From Iris pallida (Eukaryota; Streptophyta; Magnoliopsida; Asparagales; Iridaceae): a stretch of DNA of 64,000 nucleotides. Under the pieces are notes generated by a model. It was given only the letters and a program-made list of their open reading frames with translations. It searched no databases and was not told where the DNA came from. Below, one piece after another: positions 11,518 through 23,895 of the stretch. Made by a program: the position numbers and the translations under genes. Where the stretch lies: the NCBI GenBank assembly GCA_029216955.1, contig JANAVB010010791.1, forward strand, positions 8,795,826 to 8,859,825, read 5' to 3'. The number at the start of each line of letters is the position of its first letter. Position 1 is the first letter of the stretch.

Positions 11518-12950
11518 TGTCACGACCCGCACCCAATATTTGGGCATAAACCGTATACACGCCCAGCCTACGCCGCAGAGTCGACGATAGAACGCTGTAA
11601 CAATATGATGAACAACCACGCAATAATATAATTTTCATATGGGACAACCACAACTCAAAGTCACAGCTAAATAACTAGAAGGTGAAATAAATATCTATCT
11701 CAAAGGAAATGTATAATAATAAAATCAAATGATATCTCCACTACAAGTCTCAACATCAACTCAAAATCCAATACAAAGTCTTAACTCTAACTAAAATGAA
11801 TCTAAGCAAACGCAACAGGATCAGACGTTGCGTACTCCTCCTGATAAGCAAAATCTGTCTCTACAAAATCTCCCAAGTATGGGCCATACTGGTCAGGGCA
11901 CTCGACCTCCTCGCAATCACCTAAAATTGTTTGGTTACCCAGTCAGGATGGAACGATACAATTCATTGAATGCAGTTCCAATATATGAAAGTGACTATAA
12001 ACAAAGGTTAGACATCAATCATGAGTTTTGAAAATAAATAGTAAAGCCGTGAGAAAAGACAGTAAATCAATAGTAAATAAAGTAGACAAATACCTTCCCA
12101 ACTGTTAGAAATACCTTTGATAAGTGATCGGTCTGGGACACTACTCCGTACGGTCTATGAGGTCTACTTGCATGAAAAATAAGCACTGTCTACGAGGTCT
12201 ACTTGCATGAAAAATAAGCACTGTCTATGAGGTCTACTTGCAGAAAAATAAGCACTGTCTACGAGGTCTACTTGCAGAAAAATAAGCACTGTCTACGAGG
12301 TCTACTTGCAGAAAAATAAGCACTGTCTACGAGGTCTACTTGCAGAAAAATAAGCACTGTCTATGGTCGGATCACATATCTTTGGTATTTCCTGTTCCCG
12401 ACTCAATGTTTTATGATAAAATAAAATTAACATAATTAATGACCAATCAATGAGATATAGTGAAATTCAATATTGAAAACAAACAACAAACTGTACGCCT
12501 GAGGTCCTGAACTGCTGTAATAGATCCAATGCCAAGTCTGAGCCCAAATAACCTATTTAATAATTTATAAGGATCAATATACAATATTGAAAGTGTAAAA
12601 TCAGCAATTATTCTATTGGCCTATTACATGGCCTAGGTTACCCTTTTTCCCTTAGGTTGAAATCTCTAACACTAGTGCTCGGGGTGAACCTATACTGAAA
12701 ATCATGATAAAGTACTAAGTGTTATTCTAATAACTATCCTACTGTCATCCTTCCATCCCAATACCCAGACCTACTTGTTATTGACTGCTGTTTAGTTACC
12801 CTGTGGAAATATCCCCTATATATACTTACTATAGGCACCCTCTATATCAGTACTAGAGCATAAGTGCCCTTAGTACCCTTGAACCTAAAGCAAATAGAAT
12901 ACATAACAAACGCATTGGTTGTGTGACCCCTGTGTGTGCAGGTTTGGAAG
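11518..12950 (-). repeat. E1 5' LTR, left part (interrupted by E2)
   Basis: Starts TGTCACGACC at 11518 and matches 3064 onward. It breaks at GGAAG (12946-12950), where E2 is inserted, and continues at 21013. Confidence 0.92.
12153..12358 (+). repeat. LTR minisatellite, 6 units of ~34 bp
   Basis: Six tandem copies of the GTCTACGAGGTCTACTTGCA... unit, one more than in the E1 3' LTR (3700-3871). Confidence 0.9.
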
Positions 12951-14528
12951 TGTCACGCCCCGATTCCGTAGAATCGATAGTCGTCCCCCGGGCGTGATGC
13001 CGTGCGAACCTAAGTTGTGATCGCACAAGGCATAGTTATAAGGTTATCCGAAACACAACGTCAAGTTAGAGTACGCAGAGAAATTGAATGACACATTTGA
13101 AATAGAAATAGACTTTTTCATTGATGATAATAAAACTTTACATAGACTCCTTTACAATCATTGCCGCGCGGACTACAACATGACTCGACTTACAAAATGA
13201 ACGCCGATGAGATATTTGTTCCATACATTATATCCCCTTTTTACAAGCAAAATATAACATCTTTCCACCTGCTATCGAGGCGAGTCGAGCCGCCATCTTC
13301 TTTTGGACTGAGTGTGGGTCTTCTTCAAAAGGAATCCAGAACAAGCCTTTGCACGGACGAGGCTTCAAAAGTGTCCATGCCGCCTTGGGATTTTAGGTGG
13401 TACGCCCTTCATGGTTCGGGGTACCTGCGTGGAGAGCGAGGATCAGTACATTACACTTTGTACTGGTGCGTGGCAAGTTAAGTTCCAAGCTCTCATTTGG
13501 TTGAATGAGTTTATATGACTTAGTTCATGAATGTTTCTAACCATCCTAATAAATTTCAAGGGAGAAATGACAAGCATAATGTAATTCACATTGGAACTTA
13601 TCCACGGCGGGCCGTGCCGCGCGTTATGAGACTTACCATGTTCTTTCCTGTCAATTGTTATCATTTTTCATGCCAAGTGCAATATTACGTGTGGTTGGTC
13701 ACTGACACCACAAGCCATCCTGGACTTATAGCTTTGTTAGCCGGGGCCCTTGCAGCGCAAGTAGCGAGCCCCGCTGCAAGTCCCCGCTTAACCCTTGCTA
13801 TCATCCAGCACAGCTATACCGTGTTTCCTCCTAGGCCGAGTCGATCCCGTGGCCCCGGGTTATCGCTCGAGGAAACTTTCTCCTTGTCGACAAGTTGTCC
13901 AATGACCGAGTTAAGACATTATTCAGTTATTAAGGTGTAGCCTTCGTTCTCTTTGAAACTTAATCATTTTACCGGGCTCGTGCCCTTGCATTCATTCTTT
14001 CTTTCGCAACAACACTATCGATTTACTTAAGAAGGGGTCGAGAAGAGAAGGGTCAGCCACTCACGTTGAGTTCACTTCGATAGGAGAACTTGTTGGTCGC
14101 GCTAGACGTCGCCTACGCGATTACCTGAAATCGCACAAGTAACCGATTAGAACACTGCATTATTCGAGAAGTTCGATAGAAAAAGCGAGTTCGAAATACA
14201 AGCCATGAAAACCATCGAAAACATTCACGAAAGCGCATTCAGAAAACAAAGCCAAAACCAACGCAAGCGGCGTGAAAAGCAGAGCAACGGGAGGTCTCTC
14301 CCGACTCAGCCGCAGAGTCAATCCTCGAGGCGCAACCCGCTGAATATGGGACTTGGTTCCGAAGAAGACATTCCATAACGAGGAATGGATCTTAATTCAA
14401 CCGTTCCCGTTCGATCGACTCGGCCGATCCCGACCTATCGGTTCCGACCGAATCGATAGCGATAGTGTTCCTTTCTCGCGTACCCCGTAGACAGAGTACG
14501 GGGCACGATGTAGGGACGGGGCACTACA
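12951..14528 (-). repeat. E2 3' LTR (1578 bp)
   Basis: Near-identical to 19435-21012. On minus it starts TGTAGTGCCCC and ends GGGGCGTGACA. Open frames of ~106 and ~137 codons recur in both LTRs only because the LTRs are duplicates. The flanking minus-strand TTTCGAGGACGAAA motif lies near 14549-14562. Confidence 0.95.
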
Positions 14529-14583
14529 CCATAACCAACTAAGAAAAAGTTTCGTCCTCGAAACTTAAGAATAGAACCTACCT

Positions 14584-17500
14584 CTACGAGAACAATGAAG
14601 GGAACTTCTCCTTCATTTCAGACTCAAGCTCCCATGTTGACTCCTCGACCGAATGGTTTCTCCAGAGGACGCGGACTAGAGGAATAGCACGGTTGCGGAG
14701 AAGTTTATCCTTGCGCTCCAAGATTTGTACCGGCTCTTCGACATATGATAAGTCTGCCTTCAGGTCCAGCTTACCCAACTCTACCACATGCCCCGGATCG
14801 TGCACGTACTTCCGTAATTGCGAGACATGGAAGACGTCATGTACCTCTGACAATGCCGGCGGCAAGGCGGCAAGGCGAGTTGGTAAGCTACCGGGGCCAC
14901 TCGCTTCAATATTTCGAACGGGCCAACAAATCTTGGGCTCAACTTTCCTTTCGCACCAAACCGGGATACTCCACGCATAGGCATCACCTTCAGGAATACA
15001 TGGTCGCCTTCCGAGAACTCGAGGGGGCGTCGGTGCGTGTCGGCATAGCTTTTCTGCCGGCTTTGTGCTATCTTCAATCTTTCTCGTATCAACTTGACCT
15101 TCTGCACAGTCTGCTCCACCAGCTCCGGACTAAGTATCTGCCGTTCCCCGACTTCATCCCAGCAAATGGGCGATCTACACTTCCGGCCGTACAAAGCTTC
15201 ATACGGCACCATTTGGATGCTGGACTGATAGCTGTTGTTGTATGCAAACTCGGCCAGCGGTAGATGGACGTCCCAACTTGACTTCAAGTCGATAGCACAG
15301 AGTCGCAACATGTCTTCGAGAATTTGGTTCACTCGCTCTGTTTGGCCGTCAGTCTGAGGATGATAAGCTGAGCTGAACTTCAACTTGGTCCCCAGTGCTG
15401 AATGTAGACTACTCCAGAAACGTGCTACGAACCGTCCATCCCGATCCGAGACGATAGAAACTGGGACCCCGTGCAGCCGAACTATTTCATCAAGATATAT
15501 CTGAGCAAGGCGGTCGACGCTCCAAGTAACTTTGATGGCGATAAAGTGCACTGACTTGGTTAGTCGATCGACGATGACCCAGACGGCGTCATTTCCCCGC
15601 GGCGTCCTCGGCAAGCCAACAACGAAGTCCATAGTGATGTGATCCCATTTCCACTCTGGAATGGCAAGGTTCTGCATCTCCCCGTCCGGTCGCTGGTGCT
15701 CGGCTTTGACTTGCTGACAGGCCATACATTTTGACACAAAGAGCGCTACGTCCCTCTTCATGCCGTGCCACCAAAAGACAACGCGGAGGTCCTTATACAT
15801 CTTGGTGCTGCCAGGATGCAAGGAATATTTTGCATAGTGTGCCTCCGTCATTATCTCCTTTCTGAGTTCTACGTCGTCCGGTACGCATAGCCATCCCTTC
15901 ACGCACAACACTTCCGACTCGTCCTCTGCAAAGTCAGACGCTTTCCCTGTCGATATCAGCTTCCGCATCTTCTCCAGGTAGGGGTCGTCCTTCTGTACAG
16001 ACTTGATCCTCTCCAGTAGGCTCGATTCCACCCGTAGTTGCGCCAATTTCACGTCTCTGAAACGAACTCGAAGCTCGATGCCCATTCCGTCCAAGTCACG
16101 CAGCAGTCGATTGTTGATACATAATGAAGCCAAGTACTTCCGGCTCAGCGCATCCGCTACCACATTTCCCTTGTCCGGCGTGTAATCGATTGATAAGTCA
16201 TAGTCTTTGATTAGTTCGAGCCATCGCCTCTGCCGCAAATTCAGTTCTTTCTGGGTGAAGAGATACTTGAGGCTTTTGTGGTCCGTATAAATCCTGCACG
16301 CCACGCCATAGAGATAGTGACGCCACAGCTTCAACGCAAACACAATCGCCACCAATTCTAGGTCATGCGTGGGGTAGTTCTTCTCGTGCGGCTTCAACTG
16401 CCGAGAAGCAAAAGATATCACCTTATCCCGCTGCATGGGCACACACCCCATGCCCTGGCCAGAAGCATCGCTGAAGATTTGAAATCCCTCCGTTCCTTCA
16501 GGAAGAGCAAGTATCGGGGCCAAAACGAGCCGTTGTTTGAGCTCCTGGAAGGAAGCTTCACAGTCGTCTGACCACTTGAACGCGACTCCCTTCTGGGTGA
16601 GGCGAGTCAACGGCGATGCGATCTTCGCGAAGTCCTTCACGAAGCTTCGGTAGTATCCCGCCAAGCCTAGGAAGCTTCGAATTTCGCTAACTGATGCGGG
16701 CCGTTTCCAATCAGCAACTGCCTCGACTTTCTTCGGATCGACTGCGATGCCCGCGGCGGAGATGATGTGCCCAAGGAATGAGATGCTGTCCAACCAGAAC
16801 TCGCACTTGCTCATCTTTGCATACAACTGATTCTTTCGAAGGGTTTGGAGTACCGTCCGTAGATGCTCTGCATATTGCGCTCGATCCTTCGAGTAGACGA
16901 GGATGTCGTCGATGAAGACTACTACGAACTTGTCAACGAACAGACGGAACACCCGATTCATTAGATCCATGAAGACGGCAGGGGCGTTTGTCAGACCGAA
17001 CGACATTACCAAGAACTCATAGTGGCCATAACGAGTGCGAAAGGCAGACTTCGGCACGTCATCTGGCTTGACTTTGAGTTGGTGATAACCCGATCGCAGA
17101 TCAATCTTCGAAAACACGGTTGCACCTTAGAGCTGGTCGAACAAGTCGTCGATGCGGGACAGGGGGTATTTGTTTCGGACGGTGGCTTTATTCAATTCCC
17201 GATAGTCGATGCAGAGTCGCATCGATCCATCCTTCTTCTTTACGAATAGCACGGGCGTACCCCACGGCGAGACACTCGGACGGATAAACCCTCTGTCGAG
17301 CAATTCCTGAAGTTGTGCCTTCAATTCTTTCAATTCTGCCGGAGCCATTCTGTACGGAGCCTTCGAGATCGGACAGGCATCGGGGAATGTGTCGATGGTG
17401 AACTCTATTTTTCGATCGGGCGGCATGCCGGGTAGCTCGTCCGGGAACACGTCTGGGAATTCTGCCACAACGTCGGTCTGACCCACGTTTGCACCATCCT

Positions 17501-18191
17501 GTCGTATGTCTCGAACAGAAGCTAGATAGCCTTCATACCCGGAATGCAGCATCCGTCGAGCCGATATTGCGGAGATCACCATGCAGGTCGGCGACGCCTC
17601 ACCACACGAGTAGCAGAATTCAGGCACTCCAGGCATACGAAATGTGATCCTCTTTTCAGCGTAGTCTATGGTTGCGTTGCACGGCCCGAGCCAATCCATT
17701 CCCAGAATGATGTCAAAGTCCTTCATATCTAGAACTATCACATCCAGACCGATCTTTTGACCACCGATACAGATAATCCCGCCGGTACAAGCTAAGTTTG
17801 TGAGAATAGGTGTGCCCGAAGGCGTGCTTACGCTAAGGTCGAGATCTAATAATATTACAGGAAATTTGTGCTCGGCGGCAAAGTCCACCGATATAAAACT
17901 ATGTGAAGCACCTGAATCAAATAACACACGAGCAGGCACATTATTGAATTTTAGTATACCTGACACCACGGTATCTGACGCCATCGCTTCGTCTCGAGTC
18001 ATGGCGTAGACACGGCCCTGAGTGTTGGGGCGACGATCTTGGCCATTTTGTGGTACAGGTTGAGTGCGCGGAGGGGGTCGGGCGCCTGCCCTCGATTCTC
18101 TTGACGGTGTTGTCGTGGTGGTGCGTTGTAATTTTGTCTTCGAGCCCAGCAATCCGCCATTTGGTGCCCCTTTTTTTCGCAAAAGAAGCAT
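14584..18191 (-). pseudogene. E2 pol: protease, RT, RNase H, integrase, chromodomain (few lesions)
   Basis: In order on minus: [12 protein letters not shown] leader; aspartic protease with [10 protein letters not shown] and [12 protein letters not shown] palm with FIDDILVYS; RNase H with [11 protein letters not shown] and TDHKSLKYL; integrase HHCC zinc finger ([10 protein letters not shown]...CMACQQVK); DDE core with Asp in ITMDFVVG, Asp in VSDRDGR and Glu in [14 protein letters not shown] linker; chromodomain VRVLWRNHSVEESTWE, ending at 14584. Lesions: TAA at 17127-17129 between the RT finger and palm (CAA to TAA fits), and a tandem duplication of TTGCCGCC at 14858-14873 that shifts the frame just before the chromodomain. 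Other catalytic residues I can see are intact. Confidence 0.94.
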
Positions 18192-19291
18192 CCCCCATCT
18201 AAGACAGCACAGTCCCTGTCAGTATGCCCGTAGTGGTTGCACTTGGCGTAGGGAGGAGATGGGTTCTGTCCTTTATAGCTGTCGTTGTTTGGACGCTTTG
18301 ACGCAAAATTGTTGCCTCCCGTATAGCTAGGACGTTTGTGATTTGAGTGACGCACAACGTCGGCAGCACCGGAAGGATGCAGACTCTCAAGACGGAGAGC
18401 GTGGTTTAGAGCCTCGCCCATGGTCTTGTACTCCGGGACCCCGACATGCGCACCGATAGAGTGTCGTAGACCCACTTCGAACCGTCGCACACGGCACTCT
18501 TCAGTAGGCAGAAACTGGCAAGCAAACTTAGACAACTTGTTAAATTCTGCGGCGTACTGTTCCACTGTCCTGCTCCCTTGCTTCAACTGCATGAATTCAT
18601 TCTCCTTCGCTTGAAGAACGGCTGACGGAAGGTACTGGACTTCGAAAGCTTTACGGAATGTGGCCCAAGAGATCGACGCGATGGTGTTGTCCGGTCGGAT
18701 CGCTCGCTTGTGTATACCCCACCAGTCGTGCGCGTTCAACCGTAGTTAAAGTTGTGCACAGGCGACTTGCTTAGATTCTTCAATGCCAAGTAGCTCAAAG
18801 TGATCTTCCAATTCCTCCAACCAGTCTATCGCCATGGAAGGGCCTTCGGTACCGCTGAAGGAAGTGCGACACGCCTTTTTGAATTCTGACACTTCAAAGT
18901 TGTACTTTTTCGGTGCCGCTGGTTGACGCTCGGTCTCCTCCGTATCGACTTCAATGGGTTGGGTCGTCGGCACGGTGGCAGCAGGTGCGGTGACGGTGGG
19001 CGCAGTCGCAGAATTTCCGTTGGCCGCCATTGTCTGGACGATCTGCTACAGGGTATCTAACTGCTTTTGCTGAAGCTTGGCATGTGCATCAAAGCGAGCT
19101 TCGAAGCGAGCTTCGAACTGGGCCTGTCGTTCCTCTACCTGCTGATGCCGGTTCTCGGACTGGTTTCGCTGCGCCTCCATCATGCGCAGCATCCTTTCGA
19201 TTGTATCGTTAGAAGGTCCGGCCTGCGGACGATGCGAACTACTAGAGCCACTTGAGGCGCTCTGTTCGTGCTCGGCCGTGGGTTCCGTCAC
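17999..19291 (-). pseudogene. E2 gag (two nonsense codons, frame change into protease)
   Basis: The best start is the ATG at 19291 (MTEPTAEHEQ), followed by a Gln/Glu-rich segment likely to form a coiled coil. TAG near 19046 (CAG to TAG fits) and TAA near 18743 break the frame, which otherwise continues through the capsid-like domain (AHDWWGIHKRAI, FRKAFEVQYLP). Two zinc knuckles lie near 18170-18280: the first is compressed ([11 protein letters not shown]), the second canonical ([14 protein letters not shown]). This frame runs to 17999, overlapping the protease frame by about 190 bases, so gag and protease are out of register. That may be mutation or a programmed shift; related chromoviruses usually use one continuous ORF. 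Confidence 0.88.
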
Positions 19292-19414
19292 TTCTGCGAT
19301 ACGAAGGCAAACGCATCAGTCACAAATTATTACGGACTCATTGTATGGAACAATTATCTCATCGATGCGAGGTCAAAGGTTTAGAACTCTAGACGCGAGG
19401 CCAAAGGATGTAAA

Positions 19415-19431
19415 GCCATGCTCTGATACCA
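19415..19431 (-). other. E2 primer-binding site, tRNA-iMet type
   Basis: On minus, TGGTATCAGAGCATGGC starts three bases (TAA) after the 5' LTR end. TGGTATCAGAGC is the standard complement of the 3' end of plant initiator methionine tRNA, which primes minus-strand DNA synthesis. Confidence 0.93.
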
Positions 19432-19434
19432 TTA

Positions 19435-21012
19435 TGTCACGCCCCGATTCCGTAGAATTGATAGTCGTCCCCCGGGCGTGATGCCGTGCGAACCTAAGTT
19501 GCGATCGCACAAGGCATAGTTATAAGGTTATCCGAAACACAATGTCAAGTTAGAGTACGCAGAGAAATTGAATGACACATTTGAAATAAAAATAGACTTT
19601 TTCATTGATGATAATAAAACTTTACATAGACTCCTTTACAATCATTGCCGCACGGGCTACAACATGACTCGACTTACAAAATGAACGCCGATGAGATAGT
19701 CGTTCCATACATTATATTCCCTTTTTATAAGCAAAATATAACATCTTTCCACCTGCTATCGAGGCGAGTCGAGCCGCCATCTTCTTTTGGACTGAGTGCG
19801 GGTCTTCTTCAAAAGGAATCCAGAACAAGCCTTTGCACGGACGAGGCTTCAAAAGTGTCCACGCCGCCTTGGGATATTAGGTGGCACGCCCTTCGTGGTT
19901 CGGGGTACCTGCATGGAGAGCGAGGATCAGTACATTACACTTTATACTGGTGCGTGGCAAGTTAAGTTCCAAGCTCTCATTTGGTTGAATGAGTTTATAT
20001 GACTTAGTTCATGAATATTTCTAACCATCCTAATAAATTTCAAGCGAGAAATGACAAGCATAATGTAATTCACGTTGGAACTTACCCACGGCGGGCCGCG
20101 CCGCGCCTTATGAGACTTACCATGTTCTTCCCTGTCAATTGTTATCATTTTTCATGCCAAGTGCAATATTACGTGTGGTTGGTCACTGACACCACAAGCC
20201 ATCCTGGACTTATAGCTTTGTTAGCCGGGGCCCTTGCAGCGCAAGTAGCGAGCCCCGCTGCAAGTCCCCGCTTAACCCGTGCTATCATCCAGCACAGCTA
20301 TACCATGTTTCCTCCTAGGCCGAGTCGATCCCGTGGCCCCGAGTTATCGCTCGAGGAAACTTTCTCCTTGTCGACAAGTTGTCCAATGACCGAGTTAAGA
20401 CATTATTCAGTTATTAAGGTGTAGCCTTCGTTCTCTTTGAAACTTAATCATTTTACCGTGCTTGTGCCCTTGCATTCATTCTTTCTTTCGCAACAACACT
20501 ATCGATTTACTTAAGAAGGGGTCGAGAAGAGAAGGGTCAGCCACTCACCTTGAGTTCACTTCGGCGGGAGAACTTGTTGGTCGCGCTAGACGTCGCCTAC
20601 GCGATTACCTGAAATCGCACAAGTAACCGATTAGAACACTGCATTATTCAAAGAGTTCGATAGGAAAAGCGAGTTCGAAATACAAGCCATGAAAACCATC
20701 AAAAACATTCACGAAAGCGCATTCAGAAAACAAAGCCAAAACTAACGCAAGCGGCGTGAAAAGCAGAGCAACGGGAGGTCTCTCTCGACTCAGCCGTAGA
20801 GTCAATCCTCGAGGCGCAACCCGCTGAATATGGGACTTGGTTCCGAAGAAGACATTCCATAACGAGGAATGGATCTTAATTCAACCTTTCCCGTTCGATC
20901 GACTCGGCCGATCCCGACCTATCGGTCCCGACCGAATCGATAGCGACAGTGTTCCTTTCTCGCGCACCCCGTGGACAGAGTACGGGGCACGATGTAGGGA
21001 CGGGGCACTACA
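19435..21012 (-). repeat. E2 5' LTR (1578 bp)
   Basis: Pair of 12951-14528, same length, with only scattered substitutions visible by eye. TSD GGAAG follows at 21013-21017. Confidence 0.95.
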
Positions 21013-22961
21013 GGAAGGACTGCCTATAGACTTGGGTTTTTAGCCATCCTGCTATAGGTAAGGTACCACATATTATGTTTACAATTTCTAGTCCTAATAC
21101 ACCTCTTCTAATCCTATTTAGCTTGTCAGGTTCAGGGGTTTAGGCATATACTAGGAACACTCAGGCATTTAAAGTCTACAGATACATAGTCCCTAAGGGT
21201 TCCTATGTCCAGGGAGTGCTGTCTTACCTAGCCTGCTTATCCTGCTGGTGTCTAATATTACACTAAGTGATCTGCCTGGTTTTGCCCAAAGGGTATAGCT
21301 CTATATATATATACTATTGTATCCCGTCTTAATAAGTCTGTACCCTCAAGTCCTGAACTTCACTTCATCATTCTCTTGAAATACTCAGTCATAGAGAAAA
21401 CAATATATTGCACACACTAGCATCACCTGGTTACAAGAAAAGTCCTAGATCAGGATCTCATGGGTACATATCCTGATACCCCACCCTTGGTATCCTGAAC
21501 GTACACTTGGTTGTCTTCCCCATCCTGGCACACTATAGGAAAGTACACCCTGAGCTAACACTCTACTGGTCAACCAGTCCTTGCCTACCAGGTCGGGTCA
21601 TAGGTGAAATCCTAAAAGCAATATCAACACTATTGTGGCAGTTCTCTGTGTGTGTAGAGGTTACCATTTCCATGAAGGTGCTGTAGATAACTCTACCCCA
21701 TCCTAAGTCTTTGTTAGACCTGTGTACCAGATAGTCTAAAGTGATTTGGACTTGGCGTCTACAAGGTATCCTTGTATCTGTTAGCCTTGGCTTCCAGGAA
21801 GTTCAGCTACTTACATTGGTGTTGGAGGACAGTCCCCTATTTTCTGGGACTGATAACTTTGTGTGCAACCTCTGGGTGACACTGACTAACCTGATAGGAT
21901 TGGGTCATACTAGTCAGGCATGATATCCCATTACCCATCCAACATAGAACCCCACCTGGCATTGGTATTCCTCTGCCACCAAGTGTATCAGTTGGGTCAA
22001 CTGGCCTGACTCTCCTGGTACCTATTTCCTTGATACATCACTCCTTGTTATTTAGATGCACACATGATTGCCTGTCAGGTGATATAGAATGCAACCCCAT
22101 TGTCCAAGGTTCCTAGGCTTTTCCTAGTTCTTAGCCTCTACTCTAAACATTGCTTTACTGTATCTTATCAACCACAGGTATCAGGAACAGTCACAATGGT
22201 TCCCTGGTTCACCCATTCAACATACACCACTCCCTGTCATCCTGGTGCTCATATAGCTAACGTGTGTGTTCTCCCAAGAGATGGTGTAGGTATTGCACAT
22301 GGATTACATGTGTCTCGGTCATAGAGGTGTCCTCTAAAAAGTCTGAGATCCTAGGCCCTCTGTGTACCTCGATTGGAGATATGATTTAGAGTATTTGCTA
22401 TAGGCCTACCCTCCCCCCCTTTTCCTGCACATCTAATGGGGAATTATTTCAAACACCTACCCTTCTATCAAAGTGCCATGCAAGATCAGAGTATTCAATG
22501 CTTGAGAGAGAAGAAGAAGTACCTGTTTCAAACCAAACTCCTACTCTCTGCCGATCTCCTGATGCCTGGATTAGGGTGGTTTGCTAGGGTTTGTAAGGGA
22601 ACATAGTTGGATCATTGCTTGTGTATATATATGTGATGGGGATGTGATCAAGAGAAGGATTCGAGAGATTTTAGGTTTTGTTTATTAGATTCAAGCTTAT
22701 CATCTGATGTTTAAAAACAGTCAATATTTGAATTGGGTTAGGAGTGCAGACCCTCCCCTCGTGTAATAGTGATTTTGAATTCAAACTTTACACTTGAACC
22801 CCTGGCAGTATAGGCTTTTGCAAGAAGCCCCCATATACATATTTAGATATTTATTTATATGTAGTATTGTGTCTAAAACAACCAATTGTCTAAGTTAGAA
22901 TAAATGAGAAATTAACTAAATAGTAATTATTAAATAATAAAAAAATTTGATGGGGCTTACA
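21013..22961 (-). repeat. E1 5' LTR, right part
   Basis: Resumes the E1 LTR after E2 and its TSD, matches 4470-6400, and ends GGGGCTTACA at 22961. The E1 TSD GGTTC follows at 22962-22966. Confidence 0.92.
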
Positions 22962-23895
22962 GGTTCCACAATGATCAAAGCAAGGACGAACGATCTTGCG
23001 GGATCGGGGCGTGACAATTTTTCTCCAATAAATGATCCACTACATTTATGACTAAATTCTAAGTATGTCAATCCATAGATAGGAATAGTATCAATTTAAT
23101 TTGTCCAATTCAATTGACACCGATAGAGTTTCTACATACAATACCCTAGTTGGGGAGCGGGACACTGAGTTATATACTTTAAAACTGTTCGTAGGACACA
23201 AAAGTAATTCTTGTAGGTATATATGTTATAGTTTTATGATTATTCTAGTAAAATAAGGTTACATTTTTATACTTGCATGTTTACCAATCTATGTTATGCA
23301 AGCCTAGACCTAGAAGAAATCATGTTAAAGGAACATCGTATGTTAAGGCTTACCCAATTTATGTATTGAAAAAAAAATTACATAACGAACCCCGGTAGCA
23401 TTGAAAAATATTTTTGTAAGTATTACAAAGAGGCTTTTACACAAGTTTTAAATTCTTATAATTATGATATATAGTACTGCACATGACTTAGAGGAATCTA
23501 GGGTTTATCTTTCAGACTATCAAAAATTCAATATCTTGAAATCGAGTAAAATCGATATAAACAAAACTAGTATTTTTATTTATATGTCATTGAATTGGAT
23601 GATTTGTTTTATATCAATAAAAATCTATTTTTGAGGCTTAGTATTGAGTTTGAGTTCTTTTTACTTGTGCTTGATAAGTTTAAGAATTCATAACATAGAA
23701 ATGTATTTATATTACGAGTTCTACTAATACTTGAATGGATAAAAATAATTAATATCTTGCAAATTATTCATCTTTGTAAACATTCTTGTTTATGTGATTA
23801 TATTATTAGTTTACGTATTATCCTATAGCTAATTTTAAATTTTATATGTGTCTAACTTATGTATTTTATTTGCCCAAAAGAACAAAGAAAAATAG
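22962..23895. other. Non-coding AT-rich DNA between E1 and E3
   Basis: It begins with the E1 TSD and a GGGATCGGGGCGTGACA segment that continues the old target element. I see no coding frame, RNA gene or repeat. Its last five bases AATAG (23891-23895) are the left TSD of E3. Confidence 0.6.

Larger units (their letters stand above)
12951..21012 (-). mobile_element. E2: nested Ty3/gypsy chromovirus, nearly full length
   Basis: Two LTRs of equal length, 12951-14528 and 19435-21012 (1578 bp each), run from TGTCACGCCCC to GGGGCACTACA on plus. The TSD GGAAG is exact (12946-12950 and 21013-21017). It lies inside the E1 5' LTR, so it is younger than E1. The minus-strand internal region carries an iMet primer-binding site, gag with zinc knuckles, protease, RT, RNase H, integrase and chromodomain. 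The polyprotein is disabled by a few nonsense codons, a gag/protease frame change and an 8-bp duplication. The LTRs look very similar, suggesting a fairly recent insertion. Confidence 0.96.
3064..22961 (-). mobile_element. E1: Ty3/gypsy chromovirus, minus strand, host of nested E2
   Basis: Two related LTRs bound the element: 3064-6400 (3' LTR) and 11518-22961 (5' LTR, split by E2). On plus they run from TGTCACGACC to GGGGCTTACA. The 5-bp TSD GGTTC is exact (3059-3063 and 22962-22966). Internal order on minus is gag, CCHC zinc knuckle, protease, RT, RNase H, integrase, chromodomain, then the polypurine tract. This order, with a chromodomain after integrase, defines chromoviruses; the Tekay/Del lineage is inferred from sequence style and long LTRs. 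Nonsense codons and a deletion in RNase H make it non-autonomous. Confidence 0.93.

Noticed and set aside
13161..13940. Open frames of 106 and 137 codons in the E2 LTR, repeated at 19645-20424
   Set aside because: They are conserved only because the two LTRs are duplicates; there is no domain and codon use is not coding-like.
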